This document shows, piece after piece, positions 42,424 to 53,618 of a stretch of DNA of 64,000 nucleotides (its first letter is position 1; each line of letters opens with the position of its first letter). Both the position numbers and the translations under genes were made by a program. The notes under the pieces are model-generated. The model saw only the letters and a list, made by a program, of their open reading frames with translations, searched no databases and was not told the DNA's origin. This DNA is from Pleurodeles waltl (Eukaryota; Chordata; Amphibia; Caudata; Salamandridae): positions 1,310,137,324-1,310,201,323 of the forward strand of contig NC_090444.1 of NCBI RefSeq assembly GCF_031143425.1. The letters are read 5' to 3'.

Positions 42424-44823
42424 ATGGCTGCTGCGCCTGGGGAAAGGGCCCCTGCCTTCACTGGAGAGGAGTTGGAGAAACTTGTGGATGGGGTCCTCCC
42501 CCAGTATGCGCTACTCTACGGTCCTCCAGACCAACAAGTGAGTTTAATTAAATCTGGATTTGGGGCCACTGGCTGGCTTGGGGGCCTGGCGGGGGGCCTG
42601 GCGGGGATGGGGGGCGTTGGGCCACTGGCAACGAAAATGCAGACAAACTTGAACGTGGTATTTCTCCCTCCCTGTACGTGTCACATAGGTCCGCGCCCAT
42701 GAGAAGATCGGGATTTGGCGTGCCATCGCCAAGGAAGTCCGGACCCTGGGGGTCCACCATCGACGGGGCACCCACTGCCGCAAGAGGTGGGAGGACATCC
42801 GCCGCGGGACCAAGAAGACCGCCGAGTCTCTGCTGGGGATGGCCTCCCAACGTAGGCGGGGTGCCTGCCGTCAACTGACCCCCCTGATGTTCCGGATCCT
42901 GGCGGTGGCCTACCCTGATTTGGATGGGCGCGTGAGGGCAGCACAGCAGACACAAGGGGGTGAGTACAAGCATTATCTACTCTGTTGTCGCGCAGTGGAG
43001 GTGTCTGGGTGGGGGAGGAGGGCTGTGGGTCCCCCTAGGCCAGGGCGATATCTGTAGGCTGGGCACCCCCGTAAGCCCCTGTGTTCCCAGCCACCACCCT
43101 CAGTAGTTTGTCAGTACCGCCATCCCTGGGCCGTGTCATCCATGGGTGCAGTTGTCAACTCTAGGCGTGTAGGGCATGTTCCACGGAATGCGTAGCGGAC
43201 CCCAAGTGCGCAACTTAGTGCAGGGGGCATCTGTGTCTGTCATGTCCGCTAACTGTACCGGAGATCCATGTACTCAATATCCCTTTATTTCTCTCTCCCC
43301 CCCCCTTTTTGTTTGTCTTTCTGTGCTTGTGTGCATCAGCATCATCAGGCGGAGGAGAAGTGGCATCGGGGCAGGAGGGAGCTGCATCTCACATGGCCCA
43401 GGAGGGCCATGCCACAGAGTCTGACTGGACCAGTGAGACGGAGGGCGAGGGGAGCTCCACAACGGGGACGACTGGACCCTGCAGCGACACGGACACGTCC
43501 TCGGAAGGGAGCTCCCTTGCGGGGGTGGCACCATCCGTGCCCCCCGCCATTACAGGTACAGCCGCCACCCAGCGCACCATCTCCGCCCTCCCAGCAGCCC
43601 CTCAGCGTTCGCCCCGTGCCCGCTCTGCCAGGAAGCCGGGCATCTCCTTCGCCCCAGGCACCTCAGGCCCTGCCCCTGTTACCCCCGCTGCCCTCAGTGA
43701 GGAGGTCATTGACCTCCTCCGAACGCTCATTGTTGGGCAGACTACCCTTTTGAATGCCATCCAGGGGGTGGAGAGGGAGGTTCATCGCAGCAATGCGTAC
43801 CTGGAGGGCATTCATTCGGGTCAGGCTGCCCATCAGCGATCGTTCCAGGCTCTGGCCTCAGCACTGACGGCAGCCATTGTCCCTGTCTCCTGCCTCCCTC
43901 TACTAACTCCCTCCTCCCAGTCTCCTGTTCCTCTGCCTGTCCCACCCACACCATCAGACCAGCCTGCACACACCTCAACACCCAAGAGAAGCTCATCCAA
44001 ACATAAGCACCACAGATCACGCAGACATTCACACACGCAACATTCCGATGCAGACATGCCAACAGTCACTACCACCTCTGTGACCCCCACCACCTCGTCT
44101 CCCTCCTCCCTCCCTGTGACGTCTACACTCACACCTCCATTCACCTCACCATCAGCCAGTGTTTCCATCACCAGCACACCCTCCAGTCCAGTCCGCACAC
44201 GTGCAGTCACCACCCCCACTGCCATTTACACGTCCCCTGTGTCCTCTCCCACTGTGTCTGTCACCCCCTCTTCCACACCACACAAACGCAGCCACCCACC
44301 CACCCAACAGCCATCCACCTCACGACAGCCTATCCCTCCTGCACCTGCACCCAAAGACAGCAAACGTGACTCACCTACAACCACATCCTCTCCCTCCACT
44401 CCCATTCCCACTGTACCTACCAGTCTCCATTGTCCCAAGAAACTCTTCCTCGCCACTGCTAACTTCTTTCCTGGCCCTGAGCCCCCCCCTCCTTCTCGTC
44501 GGGGTAAGAAGAGCACCTCAGCCACCACCAGCCCTGCAGCCCACTTGACAAGGGTGCAGGGGTATTGGAGCCCACCAGCCCGCATGTCTGGATCTTCGCC
44601 CAGCAGCAAGGGGACAGCCAGCCCACCCCCTGGGAAGAGGAGCAGAAGGCGGAAGGGGCGCCGCAGGAGCCCGGCTTCTACATCACCACCCAGACACAGT
44701 CACCAGCCACAGCTCCAAAGGGAGGAAAGGGCCACAGACTCCCGACTAAGGAGGGCAAGGGCAGCAAGTCGGAGAGGTCAGGTTGCAGGCCTGCTGCCCA
44801 GGAGGAGCCCACCACCCCCATAG
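42424..44823 (+). CDS. Myb/SANT-like protein B of Harbinger element 2 (three exons)
   Basis: Exons 42424-42537, 42689-42959 and 43340-44823 have GT-AG boundaries (donors gtgagt, acceptors ACATAG and CATCAG) and join in frame to 622 residues. Exons 1-2 form a Myb/SANT-like domain (FTGEELEKLVDGVLPQY, IGIWRAIAKEVRTLGV, HCRKRWEDIRRGTKKTAE). Exon 3 starts with an acidic Ser/Thr linker, then a helical segment (LSEEVIDLLRTLIVGQTTLL) likely to be a coiled coil, a long Ser/Thr/Pro/His tract and a basic end (KRSRRRKGRRR). A second DNA-binding partner distinct from protein A is the natural reading; its role is unknown. The end of the frame may not be original: another frame continues Lys-rich to 44894. 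Confidence 0.7.
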
Positions 44824-44958
44824 CCGCTGCCCAGGGAGGACCCAGCCCAGCTGGCCAGGAGGGCCCCACCACCCACAGCCCAGGTGGGCATTGAAGGAGC
44901 ACCATCCCCGCTGCCCAGGAGGGCACCACCAGGCAATGAGCAGTTGGCCATAGACCGG

Positions 44959-45967
44959 CCGCCGTCTCAAGCACCGCTGAACTGGGCCCCGCCGTCTCAA
45001 GCACCGCTGAACTGGGCCCCGCCGTCTCAAGCACCGCTGAACTGGGCCCCGCCGTCTCAAGCACCGCTGAACTGGGCCCCGCCGTCTCAAGCACCGCTGA
45101 ACTGGGCCCCGCCGTCTCCAGCACCGCTCCGCTGGGGACCGCCGTCTCAAGCACCGCTGAACTGGGCCCCGCCGTCTCAAGCACCGCTGAACTGGGCCCT
45201 GCCGTCTCAAGCACCGCTGAACTGGGCCCCGCCGTCTCCAGCACCGCTCCGCTGGGGACCGCCGTCTCAAGAACCGCTGAACTGGGCCCCGCCGTCTCAA
45301 GCACCGCTGAACTGGGCCCCGCCGTCTCCAGCACCGCTCCGCTGGGGACCGCCGTCTCAAGAACCGCTGAACCGGGCCCCGCCGTCTCAAGCACCGCTGA
45401 ACTGGGCCCCGCCGTCTCAAGCACCGCTGAACTGGGCCCCGCCGTCTCCAGCACCGCTCCGCTGGGGACCGCCGTCTCAAGAACCGCTGAACTGGGCCCC
45501 GTCGTCTCAAGCACCGCTGAACTGGGCCCCGCCGTCTCCAGCACCGCTCCGCTGGGGACCGCCGTCTCAAGAACCGCTGAACTGGGCCCCGCCGTCTCAA
45601 GCACCGCTGAACTGGGCCCCGCCGTCTCCAGCACCGCTCCGCTGGGGACCGCCGTCTCAAGCACCGCTGAACTGGGCCCCGCCGTCTCAAGCACCGCAGA
45701 ACTGGGCCACGCCGTCTCAAGCACCGCTGAACTGGGCCCCGCCGTCTCCAGCACCGCTCCGCTGGGGACCGCCGTCTCAAGCACCGCTGAACTGGGCCCC
45801 GCCGTCTCAAGCACCGCTGAACTGGGCCCTTCAAGGCAAGCACCGCTGAACTGGGCCCTTCAAGGCAAGACCCGCTGAACTGGGCCCTTCAAGGCAAGAA
45901 GCGCTGAACTGGGCCCTTCAAGGCAAGAAGCGCTGAACTGGGCCCTTCCAGGCAAGAACCGCTGGCC
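44959..45967 (+). repeat. VNTR with 30-bp units (~33 copies)
   Basis: The unit is close to gccgtctcaagcaccgctga + actgggcccc. A second type, gcaccgctccgctggggacc, appears at 45121, 45241, 45331, 45451, 45541, 45631 and 45751, so spacing alternates 120 and 90 bp, a higher-order pattern. Units at the right end carry ttcaaggcaag in place of the first half. Because 30 is a multiple of 3, long frames stay open on both strands (for example a repeated PPSQAPLNWA); these are not credible genes on their own. Confidence 0.9.
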
Positions 45968-46058
45968 CTTTGGCAGACGTGGCAGGGCAGGATCTGTCTC
46001 GGGCAGGGCTGCAGGATGTCCTCTGGCCAACATGCCTCCTCCAGTGGCAGTGGAGTCT

Positions 46059-46545
46059 GTTATGGACTGTTTGGACTGTGGCTTTGCTCTCCCCAGGATG
46101 GCCCAGTGGGCAGGCCACCCACTGTATGGACTGTATGGACTGTGGCTTTGCACTCCCCAGGATGGCCCAGTGGGCAGGCCAGCCACTGTATGGACTGTAT
46201 GGACTGTGGCTTTGCACTCCCCAGGATGGCCCAGTGGGCAGGCCACCCACTGTATGGACTGTATGGACTGTGGCTTTGCACTCCCCAGGATGGCCCAGTG
46301 GGCAGGCCACCCACTGTATGGACTGTATGGACTGTGGCTTTGCACTCCCCAGGATGGCCCAGTGGGCAGGCCACCCACTGTATGGACTGTATGGACTGTG
46401 GCTTTGCACTCCCCAGGATGGCCCAGTGGGCAGGCCACCCACTGTATGGACTGTGGCTTTGCACTCCCCAGGATGGCCCAGTGGGCAGGCCACCCACTGT
46501 ATGGACTGTATGGACTGTGGCTTTGCTCTCCCCAGGATGGGCCAG
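46059..46545 (+). repeat. VNTR with 64-bp units (8 copies)
   Basis: Unit starts at 46123, 46187, 46251, 46315 and 46379 give a 64-bp period; one unit at about 46443 is 55 bp. The 64-bp unit equals a 55-bp unit with an extra copy of tgtatggac. It shares ctgtggctttgc, ctccccagga and cagtgggca with the 55-bp VNTR of element 1. Confidence 0.9.
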
Positions 46546-47404
46546 TGGTCATGGAGTCCCCTCGTGGATCTGGCGTCGTGTACTCAAGTGGCTGAGGTGC
46601 CCCCCCTTCCCTTCCCCATGAGGTGCCTGTCCTATTTTCTTTCTGATGCCCCTGCAGTGTTCTCTCCGTGGAGTTCTTGTCGTGGGACTGGGCCTTGCCC
46701 CTTTGCACAGGACCCCTGTGGTCCACGGACAGTGGTTGGACTACATTTAGTAGCTGTATATATTTTGTACATAGTTTATTTATTTTTTGGGATTACTGGT
46801 GTCCATATTTCAATATATCTGCCCGTTTATGATCTCTTCTTTTGGTCTTTGCATTATTTCGGAGGGGGGGTTTGTGGGTTGTGACAGTGATCTGCGGGAA
46901 TGCATTGATGTGTGTGTTGTAGTGGGTATGGGTGGGTGGGTGTGTGCCGGTAATCTTTTCCCTCCCCTGTGTCGTAGGTGCAGTACTCACCGATGTCTTC
47001 CGCGCCGCCGGGCGTGCTCCTGGTACAGGAGCAGGTATAGGAGTGCGGGGATGACCTGCAACTCGGGTTCCATACTGCCGGAATCTCGCGTGGAGTGCGT
47101 AGAGGTGAGCGTTTTCCCGTTCGTAGTCTGTTTCCGCCGTGTTTTTATCGGCGGTGCTCCCGTCCCGGAAAAGGTGGCGGATTGGTGTGTCGTGATAGGG
47201 TGGGCGGTACATTGTCTGCCGCCTGGCTGTTGGCGGGGACCGCCGCGCTGTTTGTTTGTTCCGCCGTGGCGGGCGGAGTGTTAATGCGGCGGGCTGTGTT
47301 GGCGGTTCCCGCCAGGGTCAGAATTGCATATTTTGGACCGCCGGCCTGTTGGCGGCTTGGCCGCCGCATTATCACCGACCGCCAGGGTCAGAATGAGGGC
47401 CTAT

Positions 47405-47963
47405 GTTACATGCGCATCCCAAATGACAATGATGATAACGGCCTAAGACAGCAAGCTCTATAGTTTTAGACATATAGATGTGGCAAATATTGTTGTTAAA
47501 GATACAGATGTAAAGGAATATTTGATTCAAGGTGTTGCTTTGTATTTTCAAAACTTATCATATCCGAAGGAAGAGTGAACAGCTTTTTATCTGCAGTCAG
47601 ACATACACGGACACAAAAATCACCAAAAAATAAATATAGCCTGAAAAGAGCAGAGGCCTCCAAGTATAATGATGATTATAATCCTGTCATTTTTAAATTA
47701 TGGAATGCAAATGTGGATATACAATTTGTTACCGACAAATCCATTGCTGTTGCTTGCTATGTCACTTCATGCATTATAAAATCAGTGAAGACAGAGATGA
47801 AGGAAAAGTGGGAAGAGATTTCTGAAGAAAAGTCTTTAACCAAGAAATTGTACAGCTTCAGCTTGAAAATGCTTTCGCATAGGAAGATACATTTTTATGA
47901 GAGCTGTGAAAGGTTGAGTTCAGCTAGTTTGTACTTGAAGTCTAGGGAGAATTGTTTGGGTTA
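47405..47963 (+). pseudogene. Helitron Rep, second part
   Basis: It resumes the Helitron protein after Harbinger element 2: VTC, a frameshift, IPNDNDDNGLRQQAL, a Cys/His word HRCGKYC-like across stops, then the long open piece 47575-47964 with YNPVIFKLWNANVDIQF and DKSIAVACYVTSCIIK. That region carries the Rep catalytic tyrosine pattern (YVTSxxxK). It ends with KMLSHRKIHFYESCERL. Several stops and frameshifts make it inactive. Confidence 0.8.
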
Positions 47964-48629
47964 GTCTAGTCTTTGCCAGAACATGAAACAGAGTTTTGAA
48001 GTTTTTCCCAGAAATTCAGTATCCCACAGAGTTGGATCCAGAGAGTGCAGATATTGTAAAAACACACATGTTGGATACTTACTATCCAGAAAGAAGTCCA
48101 CACCTAGAAAACATTCGGTAACACTATAGGTACAGAAACAATATGACAGAAAATGTAGATGGGGAGAAATATGCTGTACTTTGCATTGACGGTTATTTGG
48201 TTCAACCTTCAAAAGATAGCTTAATAAACCATAGACAACTTAGTGTCAAACTCCTGAGAAAAGAACAGAAAAGAAAGAAAAAAGTTTTTCTACATAGCCT
48301 TCAAGTTCTGAAACAAAGTTACTGAGACAGTATGACTGCTATGAAGAGTCTTTCAATGCTGTAAAAGACAGCATTGAGTGTTCAGTCTTTCCCAATTACC
48401 TAAAAATGTTAAATGATGAGACTGAACAGGAGGAAACAATTGTTACTAAGATATCAAAGGGCAGTTTAAAGAGCAGTCAAAGTTCCGGACCTCTAAGTCA
48501 AGATCCTCTTGGACAGCCAATAATTAAAAATTAAGCTGCAATAGCCATAAATAAGGTGGAGTCTGCAATTCAAAGAGCAAGAGAAGAAACTGTTGATTTG
48601 GAACCGTTAGTAGCACAACTGAATTCTCT
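47964..48629 (+). pseudogene. Helitron linker between Rep and helicase
   Basis: Badly broken frames. The open piece 48143-48325 (ENVDGEKYAVLCIDGY onward) lies where Helitron proteins have a variable linker. No catalytic motif is expected here. Confidence 0.45.
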
Positions 48630-51071
48630 TTGGCATTAAGTGCCTCTTTTACTCTCACGGGTATTCTGATATATCGGCCCCCGGGCTCATATGGGAAGTT
48701 TTGTCAGGCCCTCCCAGAGATTGTAGCTGCCTACGCCTGTAAATACTCTAACTGCACAATTTTAGGGGATTTTAATATACATGCAGAGGACTCTGGTAAT
48801 AGTCCTGGTACAAGACTATTTGAAGATCTAGCAGCACTAGAGTTTTCTCAACTCATTTCCGGTCCTACTCACTGTAAAGGGCATACGCTTGATTTAGTGT
48901 TTAGTAATCTTTCTAATCTGGTAGAAGACCCCCCTTCCTTTATTTTGGACTGACCATTTTTTAATTACACTATCTCTCCATACCCCGGTCCCCTTAGTAT
49001 ATCAGCCGCTAGGCCACCGTACATTTTGTCAGTGGTCTAAGCTAAATAAAAATGATTGGATAGACACCCTTATTAATCAGCAGACCACCATATTCCTGGA
49101 TTGGTCCTATACCTCTGAGAATTTTGATAATTGGATTAACCAATCCCTAGATATAGTGCTACCAACTAAGACTACAACCAAGGCTATTCGACCGAAGAAT
49201 TCCCCCTGGTTTTCCCCTCATCTGCTTTGTGTAAAAAAGGAATGTAAAAAGATGGAGAGAAGATGGGGGAAATCCTATGATCCTGAGCTAAAAAAAGCTT
49301 ATAGAAGCCAAACCCGTTCCTTCCATCGAGAACTTAAAGCGGCCCAGGCCGCTTACTATACAGCAAAGATTGAACAGTCCTCTGGCTCCCCTAAAGAGAT
49401 CTTCTCTATTGTTAGGGAAATGACTCAGCTTCCATCAGAGATAGCCTCTAATGTAGGCTCAAAGGAGCACAGCAATGAGCTAGCCAATTTTTTCTTGTAA
49501 AAAATACTTAACATTGAAGCCTCCCTTTCGGTCAGTAAGTCTAATCAGGCCCATAGGGATAAAGGAGTTCTGAGTTCGGAGGGATCAACCCCTGGGGCAT
49601 CTTTTTCAGCACTTCAGCCTATTGAGGAAGAGGAGGTACATCAATACTTCGTCTCGATTAAATCGGGTTCCCCTCTGGACCCACCTCCTCCAGCTACGCT
49701 GGCCATGGGCTCAGAAGCCGTAACACCTGTCTTAACCAAGCTTATCAATGACACTTTGTCTTCAGTGTGTATTCCCCAACGTTGGAAACATACTGTGATT
49801 AAGCCATTGCTGAAAAAACCTACTCTTGACCTTGCTCTATTTGAGAATCTGAGACCCATTACCCGTCTTCCCATTGCCTCTAAAATTATGGAGAAAAATG
49901 TGAATTCCCAGGTGTCAGGTTTCCTGGAGAAGTACAACGGCCTTCATGATACCCAGATGGGTTTTAGACCCTTTCATAGCACTGAATTGGCCCTCCTAGC
50001 TGTTACTGAAGATGATAGATGCCGTCTAAATGGAGGCGGCTATGTAGCTATCATTCTTTTAGATTTGAATGCAGCATTTGACAGTGTCGATCATGAGATT
50101 CTGCTACATAGAGCCACTAAAATGGGCTTTGAGGACAAAGCCCTTAAATGGCTGACAAATTTCCTCTCGCATAGGACGTTTCAAGTTGTAAATCAGTCAC
50201 ATTAAAGACTGTTGAACCTCATGGATTATCTCTTGTCTCCTAGGCGGATGATACTCAGTTGGTCTTCTCCTTCTGCACTAACAACAATTCACAATCCGCC
50301 GTCCTTTCCTCCTGTCTCTCGGATATCACGGGTTGGATGCTGGACAGCAAACTAAAACTAGATGAATGGAAAACTGAGGTATTGCTGATGGGACACTCTC
50401 TTTCTTCCCAACACTCCTTACTTGCGTCAGTAGAATTAAATACTCTTCCTCCGTCAAAAGATAGTATTAAGAGTCTTGGTTTCTGGCTGGATACTCAACT
50501 CACTATGGAATGCCATGCAAAGAAACTAGCCTCCTCTTGCTTTGGTGCACTGAGAACCTGTAGGAAACTTTTCCCTTTCCTCCCGTTTTTGGCTAAGAGG
50601 CTTATTGTTCAGGCCTTAATTCTTTCTCGGCTGGATTATGGCAATGTTTTGTTTATGAGCTCCCCGAAATATGCCCTGAGGAGGTTACAGGTAATTCAGA
50701 ATGCCACTGCTCGCCTTCTGCTGGGTACCCCGATTCATATCTGAGCAAAACCTGCCTTGGCCACTCTTAATTGGTTACCTGTAGAACAGTGTATACAGTT
50801 TAAAGCAGCCTGTTTGGTTCATCGTGCTCTTCACGACAAAGGTCCGGCTTTTCTTAAACAGATCATCACTCCCTATATCCCCCAACGTTTGCTCAGATCC
50901 TCCTCTGCATCCTTCATTAGCGTACCCCGCTATAAAAGAGCGAGATGGGGAGGTAGATCCTTTGCTTTTAGGGCTGCCCAACTGTGGAATTCTCTCCCGG
51001 CCGAAGTTCGGTCAGTAGATTCTGAATTCTCTTTTCAGAAAATTATGAAAACTACTCTCTTCCCTCTATAG
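48630..51071 (+). pseudogene. L2-like LINE endonuclease and reverse transcriptase (broken)
   Basis: 48630-48953 holds the end of an APE-type endonuclease (LIYRPPGS, ILGDFNIHAED, LDLVFS). 49156-49500 is the linker (SPWFSPHLLCVKKECKKMER). 49705-50205 has the first part of the reverse transcriptase (IKPLLKKPTLD, LRPITRLPIASKIMEK, MGFRPFHSTELALL, LLDLNAAFDSVDHEILL). The stretch with the PQGS motif is deleted at about 50206-50240; ADDTQLVFSF follows directly but without its usual Tyr. 50259-51071 is the thumb and C-terminus (LDYGNVLFMSSPKYALRRLQ, LWNSLPAEVR). Stops at 48954, 49498 and 50742 also disable it. Confidence 0.85.
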
Positions 51072-51170
51072 TTCTCTTGATGGGTGTTTCTTTTCTGTTT
51101 GGTCCTGCAGTAGCGCTGGGAAGCCTTTGGCAGCCATGCGCTTTATAAAATCCCAAAATAGAAATGGAAA
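48630..51170 (+). mobile_element. 5'-truncated L2-like LINE inserted in the Helitron
   Basis: The left side starts inside the endonuclease and the right side ends with an L2-like 3' tail (tagcgctgggaagcc, gcgctttataaaat) and an aaatagaaatgg-type short repeat. Helitron coding resumes immediately after with the helicase. Target duplications were not recognised; L2 elements often lack clear ones. Confidence 0.8.
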
Positions 51171-51197
51171 TAGAATAAGGAACAGACAGAAATATAT

Positions 51198-52660
51198 ATG
51201 GAAGTAAAAGAAAATATAGAACATGGATTCCTCCTTGAAAAGAATGAAAGTAAATGCTCAACATTTAAGCCAATTCTATTGTATGTCAGCAGTCAAGCTG
51301 GCACTGGGAAAAGCTTTTTAATTCAAGTTCTCACCACTTACCTACAAAGGACTATAGCCTCCATTTTGTCATGTGTGGTAACAGCACCAACTGAACTAGC
51401 AGCACACAATATAAAAGGAATTACTTTGCATCGACTACTTATGCTACCTGTAGAACAAGACAATAAATGGGAATATCAAAAGTTATCTGCTAAAGTTTGT
51501 TGTGAAGTTTCCAGATGTTTGAAGAAACTGATGTTTAACCATCGATGAGGTGAGCATGGTATCAAATGTAATGCTCATGTTTGTCCACTTGAAGATGCTA
51601 CAGATACTAAAGACACAGTATGATGTACTGTTTGAAGGAAAACACGTAATTGCTTTTGGAGATCTATTACAACTTACCACATGAAAGGACAGCCTGTCTT
51701 CAAGACACTTATACATGAAGAAACACAAAATCTTTGAGAAGTATTGGAAATGTAAGCATTTGGGTAAACTTACAATACAAGGAATTACTTAGAAATAGGC
51801 ACCAATCCACTGACAGGGAAAATGGAAATGTTCTGAAGGACATTAGAATAGGAGTTCTCACAAAAGAGGGACAAAGTTCCTTGTAATCTCGACTTATAAA
51901 GATCTTATTTTCAACAAAGAAATCGGTTGCGGGGTTGAAGAAGGAAAATGCATTCTAAGCCTAATGCCTACTCTTTAAGAGTGTCCAAATTTTTATGAAC
52001 AATTGCTACAGCTGGCGAAAGAAGACATTTTGGAAATAACAACCATTGATAAAATGGAGCACTAACTAGAGACAGTACTGTTAACTGAAAAACTACAATC
52101 AAAATTGGATTCATTGGAGAAGTCTGTTTCCAAAACTGCGAGATCAGAAAATTGTTTAGGTGTTTGCAAAAACTGTAGGGTAATTTTGCTGTGTAATTTA
52201 AATGTTCAGAAAGGATTAGTTAAGGGTGTTATGGGCAAAATAACACATTTTATTTTGTTTCAAAACAGGACTGGAGTTGAATACCTAGTAATTGAATTTG
52301 AACAACTTGAAGGACTGAAACAAATAGCAATGACTGTTTCAAGTTTCCTGCTTGCAAAAGACGTATGTTCGGAGGAAGCAGTTCCCAGTGTCTCTAGCAT
52401 ATGTTGTAACAATCCATGAATCTCAAGGTTTAACTGAAGATGCAGCCTTCATTGACATTGATACTACAGTTTTGTAAGGAAGGTGTGTCATATGTAGCAT
52501 TGTCATGAGTTAGAACTTTGTCTGGTTTGAATCTCATAGAGTTTGATGAGGTAAAGTAAATGTTGACTCAAGTTGTGTAAAAGAGTGCAATCTTTTGAGA
52601 AGTGTTTATGCTCCTCATTTAGGACACTATTCGGTTTACGAAAAGTCTACAATCTTGGCT
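51198..52660 (+). pseudogene. Helitron PIF1-type helicase (broken)
   Basis: SSQAGTGKSFLIQVLTTYLQ at about residues 34-53 of the first piece contains the Walker A motif GTGKS, followed by VVTAPTELAAHNIKGITLHRLL (motif Ia). After a frameshift at about 51540 come a DE-type Walker B region and AFGDLLQL. Further pieces at 52105-52419 (CKNCRVILLCNLNVQKGLVKG) and about 52385-52440 (AYVVTIHESQGLTEDAAF) match the C-terminal helicase motifs. It would unwind DNA during rolling-circle transposition. Multiple stops; dead. Confidence 0.8.
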
Positions 52661-52754
52661 AATTGAAAGGTTTCAAAGGGATCACAGTGATGTTCCTGGA
52701 AAAAAGTGCAAAAAAGACAACAAAGACCTTATGAAAACAAATGATTAAAATGTT

Positions 52755-53618
52755 GGTGATATTGTTGGTCATCAGTGTCAACCCCCTCTGGAGTCAATTG
52801 GCTATGCCAATGTAGTCCTCAATACACTGTTGTCTTTACCGCATCTTGTTCACAAAATTGACCAGAAAAAAGACAAAAGGTGGTGTTCTGCACTGTGCAC
52901 ATTGTTAGAATACTTGTGCCGTAATAGAACTGAAACATAATCTGCATCTCTTATTAGAGATCTTGTAGCTGAGTGCACTGGATCTGTAAACTTCACACAA
53001 AACACTCAAGAAGATGCACAATAATTCTTAATGGTTATACTTGGTATACTAGAATAAGAGATGGTACCTATTGACGACCTATTTGGACTAAGGGCCTGAT
53101 TTAGGTTTTGGCGGGGAGAAATACTACCCCACAAATGTGACGGATATCCTGTCTGCCATATTACGATCCCACTATCTCCTATGTGAATCAGAATATGGCA
53201 GATGAGATATCCATCACGTTTGTGATGGCATATTTTCTCCACCAAGTCCAGCCTGAGTGTGAAAATTGTTCTTTCTCATCAAAAACACAAATTGATTCAT
53301 GAAGATTTATTTACTTAACTCTACTAGACTGTAAAACTATAATTTGTTGCAAATTGTTTAAAGAAGCATCACAGAATAATACCTGTACAAATTGACAATC
53401 AGAATTACTATCAACTTCAAATATGAGAACTGGCAAATATATCATCCTAACGCCACAACGATGCACAACAGATGGAAGTAAACTAGAAACACAAATTAAA
53501 AATTTTAAAGCTGGACACATTCATATTTCTGGTAAACCAGATAACTGTAATGCTATTATGTCTCATAAAGGACTAACCATTACATCTGGATGCTATACTC
53601 TTGTTGTTCAAAGATTAC
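52755..53618 (+). pseudogene. ubiquitin-specific-protease (C19)-like region at the Helitron C-terminus
   Basis: In the same frame as the helicase end, after one TAA, comes IGYANVVLNTLLSLPHLVHK, which resembles the Cys box of USP enzymes (NTCYxNxxLQ) but lacks the NTC portion with the nucleophile. Then NTQEDAQ followed by a stop and FLMVILGILE matches the QQDAHEF box. After the MITE come CENCSFS, KYIILTPQRCTTDG and ISGKPDNCNAIMSHKG, then LTITSGCYTLVV, matching the His box (SHxGxxxxSGHY) with Cys in place of His. I read it as a captured USP domain now decayed. OTU proteases are the usual peptidases of Helentrons, so this is unusual. Confidence 0.6.
53090..53255. mobile_element. small MITE with long inverted repeats
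   Basis: acaaatgtgacggatatcc and the reverse complement of the right arm (acaaacgtgatggatatct) pair, as do ctgccatatta and tctgccatattc, around a short centre. Outer parts gggcctgatttaggttttgg and aggctggacttggtgg are less alike. It interrupts the USP-like region between DDLFGL and CENCSFS. Duplication not fixed; family unknown. Confidence 0.65.

Larger units (their letters stand above)
38223..47401. mobile_element. Harbinger-like DNA transposon, element 2 (9.2 kb, well preserved)
   Basis: Ends gggggtcattctgacctc and (reverse complement) ggccctcattctgaccctgg match each other and element 1. The flanks repeat TAT at 38220-38222 and 47402-47404. Gene order is Myb-like A (+), DDE transposase (-), Myb-like B (+), then VNTRs. 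The transposase frame is open with all three catalytic acidic residues, and the Myb genes can be spliced into long open frames. It inserted into the Rep part of the Helitron, whose text resumes as VTC and, after a frameshift, IPNDNDDN. Confidence 0.85.
35500..53618 (+). mobile_element. decayed Helitron, interrupted by three later insertions
   Basis: Pieces in order are a basic N-terminal region, a DUF6570-like region, Helitron Rep (HUH), a PIF1-type helicase and a ubiquitin-specific-protease-like end. Between them sit Harbinger-like element 2, an L2-like LINE and a MITE. The coding parts are full of stops and frameshifts. Ends were not found: no clear 5' TC or 3' hairpin plus CTRR could be fixed, so limits are approximate. 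Confidence 0.75.

Noticed and set aside
44678..45849. Open frames of 321-378 codons on both strands over the 30-bp VNTR
   Set aside because: The repeat unit is 30 bp with no stop in several frames, so long frames are automatic. Perfectly periodic composition and both-strand openness argue against independent genes.
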